From positions 62,001 to 126,000 of the forward strand of contig NZ_BCFL01000016.1 in the NCBI RefSeq assembly GCF_002217755.1: 64,000 nucleotides of DNA, in the 5' to 3' direction. Below, piece after piece: positions 53,746 through 61,898 of the stretch. The notes beneath the pieces were generated by a model, which saw only the letters and a program-made list of their open reading frames with translations, was not told where the DNA came from and did not search any database. The position numbers were made by a program, and so were the translations under genes. This DNA is from Streptomyces hyaluromycini (lineage in GTDB: Bacteria > Actinomycetota > Actinomycetes > Streptomycetales > Streptomycetaceae). Positions within the stretch are counted from its first letter, which is position 1; each line of letters begins with the position of its first letter.

Positions 53746-55071
53746 ATGCCCGCACGCAGTCGACTTCTGGTCGCAGCAGTCACCGCTGCCGCCTGCCTGG
53801 GCGTCCAGGCCCTGTCGTCCTCCCCCGCATCGGCGGCGGACGAGGTGGTCTCCAGGGGAGTCACCATCCCCGGGTTCTACAACCCGCCCACCGACCTGCC
53901 CAGCGCCGACGGCACTCTGATCCGCAGCGAGGCGCTCACGCTCGCCCTCAGCCTGCCCGGCCTCGACGGGCCGCTCCCCGGTACCGCGACACGTCTGATG
54001 TACAAGTCCACGGACTCGGGGGGTCAGCCGGTGGCCGTCACCGGCGCCTACATCGAACCGACCGCCGCATGGCGGGGCGGCGGGGCACGTCCCCTGGTCG
54101 TGGTGGCGCCCGGCACCATGGGACAGGGCGACCAGTGCGCCGCGTCCATGGGGCTCGAACACCCGCTGACGGTCAACGGCCAGACGGTGTCCGTCGGTTA
54201 CGAGGATCTCGCGATCTACCGGCTGCTCGCGAAGGGCATCGCCGTGGTCGTCACCGACTATGCCGGCCTCGGCGCGACCGACCGGCTGCACACCTACGTC
54301 AACCGCGTCGACGAGGGCCACGCGGTGCTGGACGCCGCCCGCGCCGCCCGCTCGGTCGGCGGAGCCTCCGTCACCAAGGCGTCCCGGGTGGGGCTGTTCG
54401 GCTACAGCCAGGGCGGCGGGGCGACCGCCGCCGCAGCCGAACTCCAGGCGTCGTACGCCCCCGACGTCACGCTCGCCGGCACCTACGCAGGCGCTCCGCC
54501 CGCTGACCTGACCTCGGTCACCAAGGCCATCGACGGAAGCGAGCTGGCCGGTGCGCTGGGCTGGTCACTCAACGGCTTCCTCCAGTCCGACCCCGCTCTG
54601 AAGCCGATCGCCGAGGCGCATCTCAACGCCGCCGGCAAGGCCGCCCTCGCCGACCTGTCGACCATGTGCGTCGGAGACGCGATCTTCGGCTACGCCTACT
54701 CGAAGAGCACCAAGTGGACGACCGACGGACGGTCCATCAGCGACATCATCGCCGACACACCCGCGCTCCAGTCGTTCCTGGACGGCCAGCGCATCGGCAC
54801 CCTCGAACCGTCCGGGCCCGTCCGCATCGCAACCGGCGTCAGCGACAACCTCGTTCCGCACGCCCAGGCGCGGCAACTCGCCGTCGACTGGTGTCACAAG
54901 GGAGGCGATATCACCTACAAGGCCGTCGCACTGCCCAATCTCGTCAGCGCGCTCCTCAACCACTTCGCCCCGCTCCTCACCGACCAGAGCGACGCGATCG
55001 GCTGGCTGGCCGACCGGCTCGCGGGCAGGACGGCCACCTCCAACTGCTCCAGCATGCCTGTCCAGCCCTGA
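53746..55071 (+). CDS. Secreted lipase family protein
   Basis: 441 residues. Signal peptide of about 30 residues (LLVAAVTAAACLGVQALSSS, then PASAAD). Secretory-lipase (LIP) fold with nucleophile motif GYSQGGG, oxyanion region VVVAPGTMGQGDQ and acid/His in VSDNLVPHAQ. Four or more cysteines suggest disulfides. A perfect AGGAGGT lies 7 bases before ATG 53746. Probably acts on extracellular acylglycerols or esters. Confidence 0.9.
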   Translation: MPARSRLLVAAVTAAACLGVQALSSSPASAADEVVSRGVTIPGFYNPPTDLPSADGTLIRSEALTLALSLPGLDGPLPGTATRLMYKSTDSGGQPVAVTGAYIEPTAAWRGGGARPLVVVAPGTMGQGDQCAASMGLEHPLTVNGQTVSVGYEDLAIYRLLAKGIAVVVTDYAGLGATDRLHTYVNRVDEGHAVLDAARAARSVGGASVTKASRVGLFGYSQGGGATAAAAELQASYAPDVTLAGTYAGAPPADLTSVTKAIDGSELAGALGWSLNGFLQSDPALKPIAEAHLNAAGKAALADLSTMCVGDAIFGYAYSKSTKWTTDGRSISDIIADTPALQSFLDGQRIGTLEPSGPVRIATGVSDNLVPHAQARQLAVDWCHKGGDITYKAVALPNLVSALLNHFAPLLTDQSDAIGWLADRLAGRTATSNCSSMPVQP

Positions 55072-55210
55072 TCAACCGCACAGGTGGGGGTCTGTGCCGG
55101 CCAGGCGGACGTCGTGGCCAGGTCCGGGCCGGGACACCGGTACCAAGGCCGCGCAGGTGGCCGAGCGTTCCGCGTAGCCGGACCGCGACCAGGGAAGCAC
55201 GAAGCCGCCA

Positions 55211-56443
55211 TCAGCCCGGCGAACCTTCGATGCGCGGCTCGCCGGCCAGGAGTCCGGCGATGCCGGCGGGGCTGAACACGTCCTGGGTGGCGAGGGCGAT
55301 GCCGCCGTGGAGTCCGGAGGTGCCCTTGAGCTGGGTCGCGGTGATGGTCAGTTTGCGGGTGGCCAGGGGCAGGGCGCGCTGGTACACGGCGGCCCGTACG
55401 GCGGAGACCAGGTCGTCGCGGAGTTCGCTGAGCGGGCCGGACAGGACCAGGGTGCGCGGGTTGAACATGTGGACGAGCATCGCCACCACCTCGCCGATCT
55501 CGGTGGCGGCCTGACGCACGGCGTGCAGCGCGGTCGGGTCGCTGTCGGCGATGCGCCGGGCGAGTTCACGGGTCCCGTACAGCGGGTCCTCGTCGGTCGA
55601 CTCGGGGATGCCCAGGCCGCGCAGCACGGCCCGGTGGGAGGCGATCGCGCCGACGCAGCCGACGTTCCCGCACCCGCACAGGACGTTGCCGCCGCCGGGG
55701 GCCCGGATGTGGCCGATGTCGCCGGCGGCCCCGTCAGCGCCCCGGTAGACGTCACCGCTCGCCGTGACGAGGCCCGATCCGATTCCGCCGGCGATCTTGA
55801 TGCACAGCAGCGGTGTCTCCATGCCCGCCTGTGCGACCTCGCCCAGCGCCATCAGGTTGACGTCGTTGTCGACGACGACCGGGGCACCGAAGCGCCCCCG
55901 GAGATGCTCGGCGACCGGGTAACCGTCCCATCCGGGCATGCCCGTCGGCTGCACCGAGCAGCCCTGCTGGAAGTCGACAGGGCCGGGCAGGCCGACGACC
56001 ACCTCGCGCACCCGCGCCGGATCACGGCGATGCCTCTCCAGGAGTTCCCGCAGCTTGCCGGTCACCGCGTCCAGCACCGGCCGGGGGCCGGAGCCGATCG
56101 GGATGGCCACGGTGTCCCGCGCGATCACCCGGCGGCTGAGATCGGCGATCGCGACCTGCGACTCCGCGGTGTCGACGTCCACGACGGCGACGGTTCCGGC
56201 CTGCGAACTGATCTCCAGTACCCGAGGGGGCCGGCCGCGCACGGACCGTCTGGACTCGACCTCCTCCAGGATTCCGGTGCCGACCAGATGATCCACCTGC
56301 TGTCCCACGGTCGACCGGGCCAGGCCGCTGCGCCGGGCGATCTCGGCCCGGTTGGTCGCGGCTCCGGACACCACCAGCCCCAGCACCCGCCGCAGCGCGT
56401 GGGGCACCGCCATGCTGCCCGCCGCGTCATCAGACCTCCTCAC
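55211..56443 (-). CDS. ROK-family transcriptional regulator
   Basis: About 410 residues. Winged helix at about 15-75 (NRAEIARRSGLARSTVGQQV), then the ROK sugar-kinase-like domain with VVVDNDVNLMALGE, and the zinc/ROK signature NVLCGCGNVGCVGAIAS (Cys cluster). The kinase-like ATP loop is weak, as in regulators. GTG 56443 and ATG 56413 are both possible starts. It is divergent from the catB-catA-catC operon; a ROK protein controlling catechol genes would be unusual. Confidence 0.85.
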   Translation of the reverse strand: MRRSDDAAGSMAVPHALRRVLGLVVSGAATNRAEIARRSGLARSTVGQQVDHLVGTGILEEVESRRSVRGRPPRVLEISSQAGTVAVVDVDTAESQVAIADLSRRVIARDTVAIPIGSGPRPVLDAVTGKLRELLERHRRDPARVREVVVGLPGPVDFQQGCSVQPTGMPGWDGYPVAEHLRGRFGAPVVVDNDVNLMALGEVAQAGMETPLLCIKIAGGIGSGLVTASGDVYRGADGAAGDIGHIRAPGGGNVLCGCGNVGCVGAIASHRAVLRGLGIPESTDEDPLYGTRELARRIADSDPTALHAVRQAATEIGEVVAMLVHMFNPRTLVLSGPLSELRDDLVSAVRAAVYQRALPLATRKLTITATQLKGTSGLHGGIALATQDVFSPAGIAGLLAGEPRIEGSPG

Positions 56444-56678
56444 CCGCGTCGACGCGATCCTCGGCCCGGCCGCTCCCGGTCCCGCGCCAAAGGGCCTGGC
56501 CGCCACCGGCAACCCCCTCCTCAGCCGCCCCTGGCAACTGCTCGGCCTGCCCGTGGTCACCGTCCCCGGCCACCGCGACCCGCAGGGCCTGCCCCTCGGC
56601 CTGCAACTCGTCGGACACCCCGACCGGGTCGGGCGCCTGCTGGGCGTGGCCCGTGCCGTCGAGGAGGCCGTACGGTGA
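56430..56678 (+). pseudogene. Amidase C-terminal remnant
   Basis: About 82 codons match the end of amidase-signature enzymes: DAILGPAAPGPAPKGL, SRPWQLLGLPVVTVPG and GLPLGLQLVGH. The catalytic Ser-Ser-Lys region is gone; homology stops where the divergent ROK gene begins. The stop overlaps catB by GTGA, preserving the original operon junction. Confidence 0.8.
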
Positions 56679-57778
56679 AGATCACCGCGATCGAGACCGT
56701 CCCGTACGCGATCCCCTACACCAAGCCCCTGCGCTTCGCGAGCGGCGAGGTGCACACCGCCGAACACGTCCTCGTCCGGGTCCACACCGACGAGGGCCTG
56801 ACCGGCGTGGCCGACGCCCCGCCCCGGCCGTTCACGTACGGCGAGACACAGGCGTCCGTGACCGGCGTGATCGAGAAGATCTTCGCCCCGCAGCTCACCG
56901 GCACGAACGCCCTCGCCCGCGAACAGGTCCACGCGCTGCTGCACCGCACGGTCGGCAACCCGGCGGCCAAGTCCGCGATCGACATGGCCCTCTGGGACAT
57001 CGCGGGACAGGCTCTCGGCCTGAACGTCTCCACCCTGCTCGGCGGCTGGAGCGACCGGATGCGCGTGGCGCACATGCTCGGTTTCGACGCCCCCGAGCGG
57101 ATGACGGCCGAGGCCGAGCGGATGCGGGACACGTACGGCATCACCGTCTTCAAGGTGAAGGTCGGCCGCCGCCCCGCCCGGCTCGACCTCGACGTGTGCC
57201 GGGCCCTGCGCGAAGTACTCGGTGCCGAGGCCGAGTTGTACGTGGACGGCAACCGCGGCTGGACCGCCTCCGAGTCAGCGGCGGCGCTGCGCGAGCTCGA
57301 CGGCCTCGGCATCACCCTCGCCGAGGAGCTGTGCCCCGCCGACGACGTGCTCGGCCGCCGGCGGCTGGTCCGGCAGAGCCCCGTGCCATTCGTCGCCGAC
57401 GAGTCCGCGACCACGCCGGCCGAGGTGACCCGCTCACTGCTCGACGGCGCCGCGACCGCGATCAGCATCAAGACCGCCCGCACCGGATTCACCCACTCCC
57501 AGCGGGTCCTCTTCCAGTGCGAGGGCCTGGGCGCCGAGGTGGTGATGGGCAACCAGATCGACGGCCAGCTGGGCACGGTGTGCACGGTCGTCTTCGGCGC
57601 CGCCCACGCCTCCTCGTCCCGCCGCGCCGGCGAACTCTCCAACTTCCTGGACATGAGCGGCGACCTGCTCACCGAACCGATCTCCATCACCGACGGCACG
57701 CTCGCCGTGCCCGACGGCCCCGGCCTCGGCGTGGCGATCGACCCGGAGAAACTCGGCCGCTACCGCCAGGACCGCTGA
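56675..57778 (+). CDS. catB: Muconate cycloisomerase-type enolase-superfamily enzyme
   Basis: 367 residues. Cyclises cis,cis-muconate to muconolactone. Catalytic set: K160-x-K162 in FKVKVG, D191 (YVDGNRGW), E217, D242 (VADES) and K266 (SIKTAR), all in place for the MLE subgroup. catA and catC follow, supporting the role. GTG 56675 overlaps the amidase remnant stop. Confidence 0.9.
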   Translation: MKITAIETVPYAIPYTKPLRFASGEVHTAEHVLVRVHTDEGLTGVADAPPRPFTYGETQASVTGVIEKIFAPQLTGTNALAREQVHALLHRTVGNPAAKSAIDMALWDIAGQALGLNVSTLLGGWSDRMRVAHMLGFDAPERMTAEAERMRDTYGITVFKVKVGRRPARLDLDVCRALREVLGAEAELYVDGNRGWTASESAAALRELDGLGITLAEELCPADDVLGRRRLVRQSPVPFVADESATTPAEVTRSLLDGAATAISIKTARTGFTHSQRVLFQCEGLGAEVVMGNQIDGQLGTVCTVVFGAAHASSSRRAGELSNFLDMSGDLLTEPISITDGTLAVPDGPGLGVAIDPEKLGRYRQDR

Positions 57779-57813
57779 AACAACCGACCCCCAGGCAATG
57801 GAGCCGCCCCACC

Positions 57814-58671
57814 ATGTCCGAAACCACTCCCACAGCCACCGCCGCCGCGTCCGGAGCCTCGGCCACCGAACGCTTCCTGACCGACAAGACCGGCATGCCC
57901 GCCGAGGACGTCGACACCGCACGCGTCGACACCCTGGCCGCCGCGGTCATCACCGCCGTGCACGACGTCATCCGCCGTCACCAGGTGACGTACGAGGAGT
58001 ACAACGCCCTCAAGTCGTGGCTGATCTCCGTCGGGCAGGACGGCGAGTGGCCGCTCTTCCTCGACGTGTGGGTGGAGCACGTCGTCGAGGAGGTGGTCAC
58101 CGGGTCCCGTGAGGGCAGCAAGGGCACCATCGAGGGTCCGTACTACGTGCCGGACGCCCCGGCGCTGCCCAGCGTGGCCACCCTGCCGATGCGCGACGGC
58201 GAGGCCGGCACCCCGCTCGTCTTCCAGGGGCAGGTCACCGACGCCACGGGTCAGGCGCTCCCCGGAGCCGTGCTGGAGATGTGGCAGGCCGACGACGACG
58301 GGCTCTACGCCCAGTTCGCCCCCGGCATCCCCGAGTGGAACCTCCGTGGCGGCATCGTCACCGACGACGAGGGCCGGTTCGCGGTGACCACGATCCAGCC
58401 CGCCCCCTACCAGATCCCCACCGACGGCTCCTGCGGCCGGCTCATCGCCGCGGCCGGCTGGCACCCCTGGCGCCCCGCCCACCTGCACCTGAAAGTCTCG
58501 GCGCCCGGACACGCACCGCTCACCACGCAGCTCTACTTCAAGGACGGCGCCTACCCCGAAGCCGACGTGGCCTCCGCCGTGAAGCCCGAACTCGTCCTCG
58601 ACCCGCGGCCGGCCGGCACCGGCGGCAACGAGGTCACCTACGACTTCGCCCTCGCCCCCGCCGCCCTCTGA
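57814..58671 (+). CDS. catA: Catechol 1,2-dioxygenase (intradiol)
   Basis: 285 residues. Opens catechol to cis,cis-muconate. The Fe(III) ligands expected are Y165 (DDGLYAQF), Y199 (PAPYQIP), H223 and H225 (RPAHLHLK). The N-terminal helical dimerisation domain covers about 30-105. It lies 35 bases after catB and 15 before catC. Related hydroxyquinol dioxygenases cannot be fully excluded, but the catC partner favours catechol. Confidence 0.92.
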   Translation: MSETTPTATAAASGASATERFLTDKTGMPAEDVDTARVDTLAAAVITAVHDVIRRHQVTYEEYNALKSWLISVGQDGEWPLFLDVWVEHVVEEVVTGSREGSKGTIEGPYYVPDAPALPSVATLPMRDGEAGTPLVFQGQVTDATGQALPGAVLEMWQADDDGLYAQFAPGIPEWNLRGGIVTDDEGRFAVTTIQPAPYQIPTDGSCGRLIAAAGWHPWRPAHLHLKVSAPGHAPLTTQLYFKDGAYPEADVASAVKPELVLDPRPAGTGGNEVTYDFALAPAAL

Positions 58672-58686
58672 CCACCGGGAGTCCCC

Positions 58687-58965
58687 ATGCTCTTCGCCGT
58701 CCGGATGACCGTGAACCTGCCACCCGACATGGACACCGACGTCCGGGCGGCGACCCTCGCCGCCGAGCAGGAGTACGCGCAGCGCCTCCAGCGCTCCGGC
58801 GAGTGGCTGCACCTGTGGCGCTGCGCCGGTCAGTACGCGAACCTCAGCGTCTTCGACGTCACCGACAACAACCGCCTCAACGACATCCTGTGGGGCCTGC
58901 CGCTCTTCCCCCACATGGACATCACGGTCACACCACTGGCCCGGCACCCCTCCGACATCCGGTGA
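58687..58965 (+). CDS. catC: Muconolactone delta-isomerase
   Basis: 92 residues, the full family length. Conserved MLFAVRMTVNLP start, SGEWLHLWRCAGQYANLSVFD core and LPLFPHMDITVTPLARHPSDI end. Isomerises muconolactone to beta-ketoadipate enol-lactone. The pcaD and thiolase steps are not in the window. Confidence 0.95.
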   Translation: MLFAVRMTVNLPPDMDTDVRAATLAAEQEYAQRLQRSGEWLHLWRCAGQYANLSVFDVTDNNRLNDILWGLPLFPHMDITVTPLARHPSDIR

Positions 58966-59164
58966 GAGGCGACCGGCTGTGACGAAGATTGCTGGTTGAC
59001 ATCGGGCGACGTAGATGGTTGGCACTTTGGCACAGCGCAGGTCACGGTACCTGTGGCGACCGCGCCTCCGACATCGTTGTCGAAAGCGCGGCCTGCCCGA
59101 GGCGCGGCCCTACGGGATGCAGCACGCCCCGAGGGGACACCTGACGCCGGGGAGTGTGGTCGGC

Positions 59165-60082
59165 CTACGGCGTGTAGTGGGCGTCACTGCCGTACAGCTC
59201 CCTGGTGAACGCGGAGACATCGGCGCTGCGATCGGCGCCGTCGAGGTTGTACGTCAGATAGACGCCGTACCCCTCACTGACCGTGCGGCGGGCGAGGTCG
59301 GCGGCCGTGCTTTGTGAGGTTCCGCCGATCTCGACGGCCGCCGGCGACAGCTTCGACTTGGGCAGTGCGATGCCGGGGACCTGCCAGGTGCCGTAGTACG
59401 GGTTCCAGGCGTAGTCGAACTTGGACGAGACGTCGACGCCGCCGTAGGACAGGCGCGACGCGGCCGGGCCGATGTTGTAGAGGCTGATGATCTTGTCCGG
59501 CATGTTGGCACGCAGTGCCGACACCAGATACACGAACGAGCCGGCGTTGGGCTGGCCGGTGCCGTTGTTGCCGTAATCGGCGTACTCGTCGTCGAAGTCG
59601 AGGCCGTCGAGGCCGTATGTGGCCACGGTGTCCGACAGTTGTTTCGCGAACGTCGAAGCCGCCTGCTGGGACGGGAAGTTGGCGAAGCCCGCGCCCTGGT
59701 GGTTGCCGAGCACCGAGAGGACGACCTTGATGCCCTTCTGCTGCAACGGCCGTATCTGCGTGGCGGCGTTGTCGAGGACGCGTTGCACGTTCGCGTTGAA
59801 GTACAGGGTCGCCGCCTTCGTGCCCGTGTCGTAGTTGATGTTCGCCGCGAAGATCACGGCGACGTCGAAGACGTTGCCGCCGCCGTTGGCGAGGGTGTAC
59901 TTGCCGACGTTCAGCATGCTGTTGTTGTTCACCTCGACGTACGCCACCGAGGTTGGTCCCTGTTTCGCGGGAGCGGGGGCCGCTGCCGCGCCGGTCGTGG
60001 CGGTCGCGCCTAAGGCGAGGGCCGTAATGGCCGAGAGCGCGAGCGCGGCCGTCCGTATTCTGCTCCGCACCGGAGTGAACAT
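59165..60082 (-). CDS. Secreted endo-beta-N-acetylglucosaminidase, EndoH-like (GH18)
   Basis: 305 residues. Signal peptide of about 35 residues (AALALSAITALALGATATTG). The GH18 motif is DGLDFDDEYADYG, the EndoH form, with the catalytic Glu retained. It cleaves the chitobiose core of high-mannose N-glycans (family). ATG 60082 follows GGGAGA by 9 bases; longer starts are less likely. No dre-type operator was seen upstream, unlike the chitinase at 10793-12595. Confidence 0.92.
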   Translation of the reverse strand: MFTPVRSRIRTAALALSAITALALGATATTGAAAAPAPAKQGPTSVAYVEVNNNSMLNVGKYTLANGGGNVFDVAVIFAANINYDTGTKAATLYFNANVQRVLDNAATQIRPLQQKGIKVVLSVLGNHQGAGFANFPSQQAASTFAKQLSDTVATYGLDGLDFDDEYADYGNNGTGQPNAGSFVYLVSALRANMPDKIISLYNIGPAASRLSYGGVDVSSKFDYAWNPYYGTWQVPGIALPKSKLSPAAVEIGGTSQSTAADLARRTVSEGYGVYLTYNLDGADRSADVSAFTRELYGSDAHYTP

Positions 60083-60448
60083 CGTTGATCGGTCTCCCAT
60101 CGCATGGAGCGGCGCCCGACCTGTTCGCAGGCGCCGAGAAAGCCCCCCGGATCCTTCCGTTCCCGTGACCGAATCCCCAGAACCATGCGGGAACTCCTCA
60201 CGACTCCCACGCACACACGTCGCACCCTAACCCTGGGCCCCGGCAAGGGAGTTACCAGAACGCCACGCTGCCGCGCCGACCCAGGCCGACGACCAACAGA
60301 ACCCATGGAGATCGGCATCGACGCGATAGCGGTTCCTCTCCAGCAAACCTCGGGTTCCGCTCCTCGCGGATCGAACGTCTGACCGGTGTCAACCATCCCC
60401 TTTTTTGCGCCACCCAAGAACCCTCGTCACATCCGCGAGGAAGGAGTC
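60083..60448. other. Intergenic region before the EndoH-like gene
   Basis: 366 bases, with a - strand TTGACA at 60392-60387 but no convincing -10 at the right spacing, and an isolated CTTTTTTG. No gene recognised. Confidence 0.4.
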
Positions 60449-61642
60449 CTACAGCCCCACGATCTGGTTCCACCGCTTGGCGAACTCGACCCGCTCCGTC
60501 GACGTGATGTCGCGGGCGATGGCGAGGCGCTTGCGCATGGCCGTGTTCGGGAAGATCAGGGGGTTGTCGGCGAGCGCCGCGGTGTCCTTGTCCTGGGAGT
60601 CGGCGAGGACCTGCTGGGCGGCCGGGACGGGGCAGACGTAGTTGACCCAGGCGGCCAGCTCGGCGGCGACCTCCGGCTCGTAGTAGTAGTCGACGAGGCG
60701 TTCCGCGTTGGTCTTGTGGGCGGCGCGGTCCGGGATCATCAGGGAGTCCGACCAGAGCTCCGCGCCCTCCTCGGGGACGAGGAAGCGGATGTCGGGGTTG
60801 TCGGCCTGGAGCTGGATGACATCGCCCGAGTAGGCCTGGCAGGCCAGGACATCCCCGCTGACCAGGTCCTTGGTGTAGTCGTTGCCGGTGAAGCGGCGTA
60901 TCTGGCCCCGGTCGACCTGCTTCTGCACCTCGTCGCAGACGTTGTGGAAGTCGTCGGCCGTCCACTTGGTGATGTCCACGCCGTTGCCCTGCATGAGCAG
61001 GGCGAACGCCTCGTCGAGGCCGGAGAGCAGGGTCACCCGGCCCTTGAGGTCGCTCGCCCACAGGTCCTTGACGTGCCGGATCTCGCGTCCGAGCTTCCTG
61101 CGGTTGTACGCGATGCCGGTGATGCCCGACTGCCACGGCACGGTGTGGAGACGGCCCGGGTCGAAGGCCGGCGAGCGCAGCAGCGGGTCCAGGTACTTCG
61201 CCACGTTCGGCTGGTGGGCGCGGTCCATCTTCTGGACCCAGCCCAGGCGGACGAACCGCGCGCACATCCAGTCGCTGATGACGATCAGGTCCCGGCCGGT
61301 GGACTGGTGGTTCATCAGCGCGGGGCTGATCTTGCCGAAGAACTCGTCGTTGTCGTTGATCTCCTCGATGTAGTCGACAGAGATCCCGGTGCGCTTCTCG
61401 AAGGCGTCGAGGGTGGGTCGCTTGTTCGGGTTGTCGTCGTCCACGTCGATGTACAGCGGCCAGTTCGCGAAGACCAGCCTGTGGTCCGTGGCGGACCGGT
61501 CGGTCACGGCGCGGTCGCCGGCCCTGACGTAGGCGGCGGGCACCCCGCAGCCCGCCAGCGTGCCGAGCGCGGCGGTGCCGCCGAGCGCGCGCAACAGGGA
61601 GCGACGGGAGAGCGCGGGCGTCTGAGAAGAGGTCTGGGGCAC
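60449..61642 (-). CDS. Second polyamine-binding lipoprotein, PotD type
   Basis: About 397 residues. Tat motif SRRSLLRALGG and lipobox LAGC. The mature protein shares FANWPLYIDVDDD, INDNDEFFGKI and RRFTGNDYTKDL blocks with the PotD at 17724-18959 but is clearly diverged. No permease or ATPase lies next to it, so it may feed the PotABC system 43 kb away or another importer. The GTG at 61642 is preferred; a TTG at 61678 is possible. Confidence 0.9.
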   Translation of the reverse strand: MPQTSSQTPALSRRSLLRALGGTAALGTLAGCGVPAAYVRAGDRAVTDRSATDHRLVFANWPLYIDVDDDNPNKRPTLDAFEKRTGISVDYIEEINDNDEFFGKISPALMNHQSTGRDLIVISDWMCARFVRLGWVQKMDRAHQPNVAKYLDPLLRSPAFDPGRLHTVPWQSGITGIAYNRRKLGREIRHVKDLWASDLKGRVTLLSGLDEAFALLMQGNGVDITKWTADDFHNVCDEVQKQVDRGQIRRFTGNDYTKDLVSGDVLACQAYSGDVIQLQADNPDIRFLVPEEGAELWSDSLMIPDRAAHKTNAERLVDYYYEPEVAAELAAWVNYVCPVPAAQQVLADSQDKDTAALADNPLIFPNTAMRKRLAIARDITSTERVEFAKRWNQIVGL

Positions 61643-61724
61643 ACCTGAAGGATGTCGCGCCCGCCTGTCACCGGGCAATCGACGCTGCGTCGAGCCGCCT
61701 GACGCGGACCGGACACCTTGTCGA

Positions 61725-61736
61725 TGACCTAGGTCA
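61725..61736 (-). promoter_or_regulatory. Palindrome in the second potD promoter region
   Basis: TGACCTAGGTCA is a perfect 12-bp palindrome. On the - strand it overlaps TTGACC, a candidate -35, about 90 bases before the start codon. Confidence 0.5.
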
Positions 61737-61772
61737 ACACGGCGTTACACACCCGGTCACCGACACACGAAA

Positions 61773-61807
61773 GCGCTGCCCGGGGACTTCCCAACCCCGG
61801 GCAGCGC
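61773..61807 (-). terminator. Hairpin after the aldehyde dehydrogenase
   Basis: A perfect 13-bp stem (61773-61785 with 61795-61807) and a 9-base loop between the dehydrogenase and the second potD on the same strand, so the two are probably separate transcripts. Confidence 0.75.
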
Positions 61808-61816
61808 CACATACCT

Positions 61817-61887
61817 AAGGGGCGCGGGGCCCTGTCCATGTGCGGCTGCCGCCGCGTGGGCACGACCAGCCCCCACGCACCGGCACC
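61817..61887. repeat. Dispersed intergenic repeat, type 1 copy
   Basis: Matches the blocks at 21367-21437 and 24181-24250 (GGGGCGCGGGG, GCCGCGTGGGC-CGACCAGCCCCCAC). It is 11 bases past the dehydrogenase stop and next to the 61773-61807 hairpin. Confidence 0.75.
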
Positions 61888-61898
61888 CGACATACGAC

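Noticed and set aside
56443..57073. Upstream extension of the ROK frame
   Set aside because: The extension is antisense to catB and the amidase remnant and shows no ROK homology.
58966..59164. Possible IS remnant after catC
   Set aside because: Composition shifts slightly but no transposase motif or inverted repeat could be found.
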